NCBI RefSeq assembly: GCF_036021035.1
Contig: NZ_CP107930.1
Span: forward strand, 2,542,001-2,606,000
DNA length: 64,000 nt
Source: Kineococcus sp. NBC_00420
Lineage (GTDB): Bacteria > Actinomycetota > Actinomycetes > Actinomycetales > Kineococcaceae
Reading direction: 5' to 3'
Shown: piece by piece, positions 57,791-64,000 of the stretch
Layout: each line of letters starts with the position of its first letter
How positions within the stretch are numbered: position 1 is the first letter of the stretch
Notes under the pieces: generated by a model
The model's database searches: none
Seen by the model: only the letters and a program-made list of their open reading frames with translations
Told to the model about the DNA's origin: nothing
Made by a program: the position numbers and the translations under genes

Positions 57791-59913
57791 GCACCCCGAC
57801 CCTCCCCGACACCACGAACCCCGCCGCGGCGGGAAACCCCGCGAGCGCGGGACCGCACCGGATCGCGAGCGGTGCCTTCAGCCCGCGCCAGCTCGTGAGT
57901 TCCCTCCCGGACGCGTTCCGGAAGCTCGACCCGCGCCACCTCGTGCGGACGCCGGTCATGTTCGTCGTCGCCATCGGTGCCGCGCTCTCCACCGTGCTGG
58001 CGATCACCGACCCGTCGGTCTTCGCCTGGGTCATCGTCGCCTGGCTGTGGATCACGGTCCTCTTCGCCAACCTCGCCGAGGCCGTCGCCGAAGGTCGCGG
58101 CCGCGCCCAGGCGGCGTCCCTGCGCAAAGTCAGTTCGGACACCACCGCGCGTCGGCTGGTGGACCCCACCGGGTTCCACGGCGACGAGGTCAACGTCCCC
58201 TCCAGCCAGTTGCGGGTCGGTGACCTCGTGGTCGTCGAAGCGGGCCAGACCGTCCCCGGTGACGGCGACGTCGTCGACGGGGTCGCCAGCGTCGACGAGT
58301 CGGCCATCACGGGCGAGTCCGCTCCGGTCATCCGCGAGTCCGGCGGCGACCGCAGCGCCGTCACCGGTGGGACGACGGTCCTCTCGGACCGGATCGTGGT
58401 GCGGATCACCGCGAAACCCGGGGAGAGCTTCGTCGACCGGATGATCGCTCTCGTCGAGGGTTCCTCGCGTCAGCGCACGCCCAACGAGATCGCCCTGAAC
58501 ATCCTGCTGGCGAGCCTCACCCTGGTGTTCCTGCTCGCCGTGGTCACGTTGCAGCCCATGGCCATCTACTCCGGACGCCCGCAGTCCCTCATCGTGCTGG
58601 TGGCCCTGCTGGTCTGCCTCATCCCGACCACGATCGGGGCGCTGCTCTCCGCGATCGGGATCGCCGGTATGGACCGGTTGGTGCAGCGCAACGTCCTGGC
58701 CATGTCCGGGCGGGCCGTCGAGGCCGCCGGGGACGTCGGGACGCTGCTCCTCGACAAGACCGGCACCATCACCCTCGGGAACCGGCAGGCCCACGAACTC
58801 GTCGCCGCGCCGGGGATCGACATCACGGAACTCGCCGACGCCGCCCAGTTGTCCAGCCTCGCCGACGCGACTCCCGAGGGCCGTTCCGTCGTCGTCCTGG
58901 TCAAGGAGCGCTACGGCCTGCGGGGCCGGGCGGACGGGGAACTGCCCGGGGCGACCTTCGTCCCGTTCACCGCCCAGACCCGCATGTCCGGGGTCGACCT
59001 CGTCACCGACGAGGGTGAACGCCAGGTCCGCAAGGGCGCAGCCGCGGCCGCGACCCGCTGGGTCCGCGAACTCGGCGGTGACGTCGCCCGTGAGGTCGAC
59101 CAGGCCGTCGAGGACATCTCCACCGCCGGCGGAACCCCGCTCGTCGTCGCCGAGAACCGCGACGGCCGGGCCCGCGTCCTCGGGGTCATCCACCTCAAGG
59201 ACGTCGTCAAGGAAGGCATGCGCGAACGCTTCGAGCAGCTGCGCGCCATGGGCATCCGGACCGTCATGGTGACCGGGGACAACGCCCGCACGGCGCAGGC
59301 CATCGCCCTCGAGGCCGGCGTCGACGACGTCCTGGCCGAGGCCACCCCGGAGGACAAGCTGGAACTCATCCGCCGGGAGCAGTCCGGTGGGCGGCTCGTC
59401 GCGATGATGGGTGACGGCACGAACGACGCACCGGCGCTGGCCCAGGCCGACGTCGGGGTGGCGATGAACACCGGTACCTCCGCCGCGAAGGAGGCCGGGA
59501 ACATGGTCGACCTGGACTCGAACCCGACGAAGCTCATCGAGATCGTCGAGATCGGCAAGCAGCTGCTCATCACCCGCGGCGCGCTGACCACGTTCTCCAT
59601 CGCCAACGACATCGCCAAGTACTTCGCCATCATCCCGGCGATGTTCGTCACGACGTTCCCGCAGCTCGACGCGCTGAACATCATGCGGCTCTCGACCCCG
59701 GAGTCGGCCATCGTCTCCGCCGTCGTGTTCAACGCCCTCGTCATCGTCGCGCTCATCCCGTTGGCCCTGCGCGGGGTGCGTTACCGGCCCTCCAGCGCGG
59801 CGGCCCTGCTGCGTCGCAACCTGCTGGTCTACGGCCTCGGCGGGATCGTCGTCCCGTTCATCGGCATCAAGCTCCTCGACCTCGTCATCTCCACCATCCC
59901 CGGGATCGGCTGA
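57787..59913 (+). CDS. kdpB: KdpB, P-type ATPase subunit
   Basis: The 708-aa catalytic subunit has the phosphorylation motif DKTGTIT near 323, the TGES dephosphorylation loop near 177 and [10 protein letters not shown] near 545. These are the key P-type ATPase elements. The start is ATG 57787, overlapping the kdpA stop; a longer frame to 56302 lies within kdpA and is a shadow. It hydrolyses ATP to power K+ uptake. Confidence 0.95.
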   Translation: MSTPTLPDTTNPAAAGNPASAGPHRIASGAFSPRQLVSSLPDAFRKLDPRHLVRTPVMFVVAIGAALSTVLAITDPSVFAWVIVAWLWITVLFANLAEAVAEGRGRAQAASLRKVSSDTTARRLVDPTGFHGDEVNVPSSQLRVGDLVVVEAGQTVPGDGDVVDGVASVDESAITGESAPVIRESGGDRSAVTGGTTVLSDRIVVRITAKPGESFVDRMIALVEGSSRQRTPNEIALNILLASLTLVFLLAVVTLQPMAIYSGRPQSLIVLVALLVCLIPTTIGALLSAIGIAGMDRLVQRNVLAMSGRAVEAAGDVGTLLLDKTGTITLGNRQAHELVAAPGIDITELADAAQLSSLADATPEGRSVVVLVKERYGLRGRADGELPGATFVPFTAQTRMSGVDLVTDEGERQVRKGAAAAATRWVRELGGDVAREVDQAVEDISTAGGTPLVVAENRDGRARVLGVIHLKDVVKEGMRERFEQLRAMGIRTVMVTGDNARTAQAIALEAGVDDVLAEATPEDKLELIRREQSGGRLVAMMGDGTNDAPALAQADVGVAMNTGTSAAKEAGNMVDLDSNPTKLIEIVEIGKQLLITRGALTTFSIANDIAKYFAIIPAMFVTTFPQLDALNIMRLSTPESAIVSAVVFNALVIVALIPLALRGVRYRPSSAAALLRRNLLVYGLGGIVVPFIGIKLLDLVISTIPGIG

Positions 59914-59918
59914 TCACC

Positions 59919-60533
59919 ATGTCCACCACCACGCTGCGCCCCTCGGCCTCCATCTCGAACCTGCTGCGCCAGTCCCGCACCGGTCTGGTCCTCCTCGTGG
60001 GCGCCACCCTCCTGCTCGGCGTGATCTACCCGCTCGCCGTCTACGGCGTGGGCCGATTCGTCCCCGGCCGCGCCGACGGCCAGGTCGTCAGCGTCGGCGG
60101 GACCCCGGTCGGCTCGGCGATCATCGGCCAGACCTTCGACGGCGACGAGTGGTTCGCCTCCCGTCCCTCCGCCGCCGGCGACGGGTACGACCCGCTGGCC
60201 TCCTCGGCCTCGAACCTCGGCCCCGAGTCCACCGACCTGGCGAAGCTCGTCGAGGAACGCCGGGCGGCCGTCGCCGCCGCCGACGGGATCGCCCCGGCCG
60301 ACGTCGCCCCGGACGCCCTCACCGCCTCCGGCAGCGGTCTCGACCCCGACATCTCCCCCGAGTACGCGCAGCAGCAGATCGCCCGCGTCGCCGCCGCCCG
60401 CGGCCTCACCGACCAGGCCGTCGCCACCCTGGTCGCCGAGCACACCCAGGACCGGGCGCTGGGTTTCCTCGGTGAACCCCACGTCAACGTGCTCGAGCTC
60501 AACCTCGCCCTGAAGCGCCTGGCACAGGGCTGA
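59919..60533 (+). CDS. kdpC: KdpC subunit of K+-transporting ATPase
   Basis: The 204-aa protein has one N-terminal membrane helix (about 22-45) and a periplasmic-side domain with GQTFDGDEWFASRPSAAG and the conserved C-terminal RALGFLGEPHVNVLELN. It is essential in KdpABC assembly and K+ affinity. It begins 5 bp after kdpB and precedes kdpD by 8 bp, so all are in one operon. Confidence 0.94.
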   Translation: MSTTTLRPSASISNLLRQSRTGLVLLVGATLLLGVIYPLAVYGVGRFVPGRADGQVVSVGGTPVGSAIIGQTFDGDEWFASRPSAAGDGYDPLASSASNLGPESTDLAKLVEERRAAVAAADGIAPADVAPDALTASGSGLDPDISPEYAQQQIARVAAARGLTDQAVATLVAEHTQDRALGFLGEPHVNVLELNLALKRLAQG

Positions 60534-60541
60534 GTCGGCCG

Positions 60542-63145
60542 GTGCTGAGGGAGCGGTACGCGAACGAGCGCCGGGGACGGTTGCGGGTGTTCCTCGGGGC
60601 GGCGCCCGGGGTCGGCAAGACGTTCACGATGCTGGACGAGGCCCGTCGACGCTGCGAACGCGGGGTGGACGTCGTGGTCGCGGTGGTCGAGACCCACGGC
60701 CGTCCGCAGACCGCCGCGGCCCTGGGTTCCCTCGAGGTGCTCCCCCGCCGCAGCGTCGAACACCGCGGTGTCGCCGTGCAGGAGATGGACCTCGACGCCG
60801 TCCTGGCCCGCCAGCCCGAGGTGGCCGTCGTCGACGAACTCGCCCACACCAACGCTCCCGGTTCCCGCCACGAGAAGCGCTGGCAGGACGTCCAGGAACT
60901 CCTGGCCGCCGGGATCGACGTCGTCTCCACGGTCAACATCCAGCACCTCGAATCCCTCAACGACGTCGTCGAGTCCATCACCGGCGTGGTGCAGCGGGAA
61001 ACCCTGCCCGACGAGGTGCTGCGCCGCGCCGAGCAGGTACAACTCGTCGACATGACGCCTGAGGCGCTGCAGCGCAGGCTCTCCCACGGTAACGTCTACG
61101 CCGAGGAGAAGGTCGACGCGGCGCTGTCGAACTACTTCCGCATCGGCAACCTGACGGCCCTGCGCGAACTCGCCCTGCTCTGGCTGGCCGACCGCGTCGA
61201 CGAAGGGCTGGAGCGGTACCGCGCCCAGCAGGGCATCTCGACGAGCTGGCCGACCCGCGAGCGGGTCGTCGTCGCCCTCACCGGCGGCGCGGAGGGCGAG
61301 ACGCTGGTCCGCCGCGCCGCCCGCATCGCCGGCCGGGGGGCCGGGGGGGAACTGCACGCCGTCCACGTCGCCAGCGGCGACGGTCTCGTCCGCACCTCCC
61401 CCGCCCGCCTCGCCGCCCAGCGGACGCTGGTCGAGAACCTCGGCGGCACCTACCACCAGGTCGTCGGGGACGACGTCGCCGAATCCGTCCTCGGGTTCGC
61501 GAAGGGTCTGAACGCCGCGCAGATCGTGGTCGGCGCGAGCCGGCACGGGGGCCTGTCCTCGTTGTTCCGCTCCGGGGTCGGCGATGCCGTCGTCCGCGGT
61601 TCCGGTGCCATCGACGTCCTCGTCGTCACCCACGACCAGCAGGGTCAGGCGTTGCGGCTACCCGCCCCGGCCCGTGCGGCCCTCTCCCGCAACCGTCGGA
61701 TGCTGGGGTGGGTGCTGGCCCTCGTCGGCCCGGCGCTGGTCACGCTGCTGCTGGTGGCCGTCCCGCAGCAGGAACTCGCCACCGACCTCATGGCCTTCCT
61801 CGTCGTCGTCGTGGTCTCCGCCCTCGCCGGCGGGGTCTGGCCGGCGCTGGCCTCGGCGTTCCTCGGGAGCCTGGCGGTGAACTGGTTCTTCACCCCACCC
61901 GTGCACCAGCTGACCATCGCCCAGCCCGCGAACGCCGTCGCCCTCGCCGTCTTCCTGCTCGTAGCCGTCGCGGTCTCGAACACCGTCGACCGCGCCGCCC
62001 GACGCACGGTCGAGGCCACCCGCAGTCGCGCCGAGACGGAGGCGTTGTCGGTGCTGACCCGCACGGCGCTCGTCGCCACCCACCCCCTCGACGAGGCGAT
62101 GGAGCACACCCGTCGCACCTTCGCGGTCGACTCCGTCACCCTCCTCGAACGCGACGACGCCGCGGCGCCCTGGCGCATCACCACCACCGCCGGGGCCCCG
62201 GTCTGCACGACCCCCGCCGAGGGGGACGCCGAGGTCGTCGTCGAGGACACGTTCTCCCTGGCCTTGCGCGGACGCCTCCTCAGCGCCGACGACCGACGCG
62301 TCCTGGAGGCCTTCGCCGCCCAGATCGCCGCGCTGCGCCAACGGCAGCGGTTGCGCGCCGAGGCCGCCCAGGTCCGCCGGCTGGAAGAGGGCGACGCCGT
62401 CCGCGGTGCGCTGCTGACCGCCGTCTCCCACGACCTGCGCACCCCGCTGGCGACGCTGAAGGCGTCCGTGGACAGCCTGCGAGCCGTCGACATCCAGCTC
62501 GGCGAGGCCGACCGTGCGGAGCTGCTCGCCGGGGTCGCCGACTCCGCCGACCGGCTGCAGGCGCTCATCGACGACCTGCTCGACCTCACCCGCGTGCGGA
62601 GCGGGATCGTCGAACCGCACATGCTCGTGGTCTCCCTGCACGACGTCCTCGAACTCGTCGTCGCCGAGGTCGGTCCGGGTGTCGACCGCGTCACCGTCCC
62701 CGAGGACCTGCCCCTCGTCTCCACCGATCCCGGCCTCCTGCAGCGGGTCGTCACGAACCTGGTGCAGAACGCGCTGCGCCACGGGAGGGCCGCGGGGGAC
62801 CGCCCGGGGAGCGGGGTCGAGATCCACGTCCAGGAGAGCGTCGAGAACTCCGACCGGAGGGTTCGCCTGCTCGTGGTCGACCACGGACCCGGTCTGCCCG
62901 CGGCGGCGAAGGAACAGGCCTTCACCCCCTTCCAGCGTCTGGGTGACCGTTCCGGCGCGGGCCTCGGCCTGGGTCTCGCCGTCGCCCGCGGCCTGGCCGA
63001 GGCCGTCGGCGGTCGCCTCCTGGCCGAGGACACCCCCGGAGGGGGGCTGACCATGGTGCTCGACCTCCCTCTCGCCGGGAACGCCCACGAACTGGCCGAG
63101 ACCGGGTCGCGCTCGGACACCGGATCCCCGGTCGGCACGGTGTGA
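60542..63145 (+). CDS. kdpD: KdpD sensor histidine kinase
   Basis: The 867-aa sensor starts with the KdpD N-terminal domain (Walker A GAAPGVGKTF near 19, VVDELAHTN near 97), then a USP-like domain (about 240-365) and four membrane helices (about 385-480). A GAF-like region precedes the HisKA domain, with His in SHDLRTPLATLKAS near 630, and HATPase_c (NLVQNALRHG, GLGLGLAVARG). It senses low K+ or ionic stress and phosphorylates KdpE. The start is GTG. Its stop overlaps kdpE by 4 bp. Confidence 0.94.
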   Translation: MLRERYANERRGRLRVFLGAAPGVGKTFTMLDEARRRCERGVDVVVAVVETHGRPQTAAALGSLEVLPRRSVEHRGVAVQEMDLDAVLARQPEVAVVDELAHTNAPGSRHEKRWQDVQELLAAGIDVVSTVNIQHLESLNDVVESITGVVQRETLPDEVLRRAEQVQLVDMTPEALQRRLSHGNVYAEEKVDAALSNYFRIGNLTALRELALLWLADRVDEGLERYRAQQGISTSWPTRERVVVALTGGAEGETLVRRAARIAGRGAGGELHAVHVASGDGLVRTSPARLAAQRTLVENLGGTYHQVVGDDVAESVLGFAKGLNAAQIVVGASRHGGLSSLFRSGVGDAVVRGSGAIDVLVVTHDQQGQALRLPAPARAALSRNRRMLGWVLALVGPALVTLLLVAVPQQELATDLMAFLVVVVVSALAGGVWPALASAFLGSLAVNWFFTPPVHQLTIAQPANAVALAVFLLVAVAVSNTVDRAARRTVEATRSRAETEALSVLTRTALVATHPLDEAMEHTRRTFAVDSVTLLERDDAAAPWRITTTAGAPVCTTPAEGDAEVVVEDTFSLALRGRLLSADDRRVLEAFAAQIAALRQRQRLRAEAAQVRRLEEGDAVRGALLTAVSHDLRTPLATLKASVDSLRAVDIQLGEADRAELLAGVADSADRLQALIDDLLDLTRVRSGIVEPHMLVVSLHDVLELVVAEVGPGVDRVTVPEDLPLVSTDPGLLQRVVTNLVQNALRHGRAAGDRPGSGVEIHVQESVENSDRRVRLLVVDHGPGLPAAAKEQAFTPFQRLGDRSGAGLGLGLAVARGLAEAVGGRLLAEDTPGGGLTMVLDLPLAGNAHELAETGSRSDTGSPVGTV

Positions 63146-63816
63146 GCCGCGTCCTCGTCGTGGAGGACGAACCCGGGCTGCGGCGGACCCTCGACATCCA
63201 CCTCAGCGCCCGCGGCTGGGACGTCTCGACCGCCGCCGACGGCCGGACCGCGCTGACCCTGGCCGAGCGGGAGCCGGACGTCGTCCTCCTGGACCTCGGG
63301 CTGCCCGACATGGACGGCCTCGAGGTGCTGAGCCGGCTGCGGGAACGCGGCAGGACACCCGTCGTGGTGCTCACGGCCCGCACGTCGACCGCGGACACCG
63401 TCGCCGCCCTCGACGCCGGCGCCGACGACTACGTCACCAAGCCGTTCAGCTTCGAGGTGCTCATCGCCCGGTTGCGGGCCGCCACGCGGCGGGACGCGAG
63501 GCCGGTCCGGCAGCACACCCTGTTCGAGGCCGGGGCCCTGCGCATCGACCTCGACGCACCGTCGGTCACCCGGCACGGGGCGACGGTGAAGCTCACGCCC
63601 ATCGAGTGGCGGCTGCTGCGGGTCCTGCTCGGGCAGGCCGGCCGGCTGGTCGGTCAGCAACGCCTGCTGAGCGAGGTGTGGGGACCGACCTACGGCCACC
63701 AGACGAACTACCTGCGGGTCTACCTCGCGCAGATGAGGCGCAAGCTCGAGGACGATCCCGCGCGTCCGCGCCACCTCATCACCGAGCCCGGGATGGGGTA
63801 CCGGTTCGACCCGTGA
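63142..63816 (+). CDS. kdpE: KdpE response regulator, OmpR family
   Basis: The 224-aa protein has a receiver domain with phospho-acceptor Asp51 (VVLLDLGLPDMDGL) and Lys in VTKPFSFE near 102, and an OmpR-type winged helix (about 130-222, RVLLGQAGRLVGQQRLLSEV and NYLRVYLAQMRRKL). It is the output of KdpD and should bind the GTCAAGA repeats upstream of the kdp operon. GTG starts within the kdpD stop. Confidence 0.94.
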   Translation: MSRVLVVEDEPGLRRTLDIHLSARGWDVSTAADGRTALTLAEREPDVVLLDLGLPDMDGLEVLSRLRERGRTPVVVLTARTSTADTVAALDAGADDYVTKPFSFEVLIARLRAATRRDARPVRQHTLFEAGALRIDLDAPSVTRHGATVKLTPIEWRLLRVLLGQAGRLVGQQRLLSEVWGPTYGHQTNYLRVYLAQMRRKLEDDPARPRHLITEPGMGYRFDP

Positions 63817-63841
63817 CCCGATCGCCGCCGGGTCGCGCGCC

Positions 63842-63858
63842 CGTCGGAAACACCGACG
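63842..63858 (+). terminator. Weak hairpin after kdpE
   Basis: CGTCGG and CCGACG (6 bp each) around 5 bases lie 26 bp after the kdpE stop. There is no U-tract. It may mark the end of the kdp operon. Confidence 0.3.
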
Positions 63859-63883
63859 AAACCCGGGTAGGAGAGGGTGGGGC

Positions 63884-64000
63884 ATGACGACGAGACGTGT
63901 GCACATCGGGTGCGAGTTCGTTCACTCTGCGCAGTGGAGTGTCCCGGCCATCGCCCAGGTCACACCTCGACGTGACGAAGACGTCGCCATCAGTGACGAG
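63884..64000 (+). CDS. Start of a gene cut by the right edge, possibly transglutaminase-like
   Basis: ATG 63884 follows GGAGAGGG and the frame stays open to the edge (39 codons: MTTRRVHIGCEFVHSAQWSV...). The start resembles the N-terminal beta domain of bacterial transglutaminase-family proteins (GCEF followed by a PA-x-x-QV pattern). The visible part is too short for firm assignment. Confidence 0.45.
   Translation, partial: MTTRRVHIGCEFVHSAQWSVPAIAQVTPRRDEDVAISDE

Noticed and set aside
60041-61633. 530-codon minus-strand frame opposite kdpC and kdpD
   Set aside because: It is a shadow frame; the plus strand carries clear Kdp motifs.

Overview
The window is very GC-rich. Its codon use, rRNA sequences, leaderless promoters and the Lsr2-type domain in one protein all point to a high-GC actinobacterium. 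Kineococcus or a relative (Kineosporiales) is my best guess, inferred from style rather than proven.

Layout. (1) 1-6,266: a GH39 beta-xylosidase-like gene cut by the left edge, its likely GntR/FCD regulator, a perfect 26-bp palindrome in the divergent promoter region, and a heterodimeric ABC exporter with one degenerate ATP site. (2) 6,418-12,460: a complete rRNA operon on the minus strand (16S-23S-5S, no spacer tRNA) with a strong hairpin after 5S. (3) 12,754-17,546: a frameshifted membrane-protein pseudogene, a DeoR regulator, a fused four-carbon sugar-acid kinase/PdxA-type dehydrogenase, and a divergent HpcH/HpaI aldolase. This looks like a sugar-acid catabolic locus. (4) 17,553-47,878: a large defence island without an integrase or transposase. 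It holds a Fic protein, a membrane protein (intact paralogue of the pseudogene), a MNT/HEPN-like pair, a PLD-helicase-DUF3427 protein, Vsr, a giant helicase-nuclease ending in an Lsr2-like DNA-binding domain, two AAA/DUF4143 ATPases, MazG plus a GIY-YIG/DUF2075 helicase, an HNH nuclease, a NERD membrane protein, a complete type I Wadjet operon (jetABCD), a decayed RecB-type nuclease and a DUF262/DUF1524 GmrSD-like protein. (5) 47,987-55,760: ordinary chromosome with a thioredoxin/NHL protein, a ManD-like enolase-superfamily enzyme, an L,D-transpeptidase, a DEDDh exonuclease and CorA. (6) 55,817-63,816: kdpFABCDE, preceded by a 27-codon membrane ORF and two pairs of 11-bp-spaced direct repeats that look like a KdpE operator. 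A partial gene reaches the right edge.

The most unusual signals are these. Both DUF4143 ATPase genes carry about four imperfect repeats at a 23-bp pitch directly over their promoters; the two repeat sequences differ. The 1552-aa helicase-nuclease carries an Lsr2-like tail, which could direct a nuclease to AT-rich foreign DNA. Five island genes share a leaderless layout with a -10 box exactly 6 nt before the start codon. The sugar-acid kinase and dehydrogenase are fused in frame, with a Shine-Dalgarno sequence and ATG retained at the junction.
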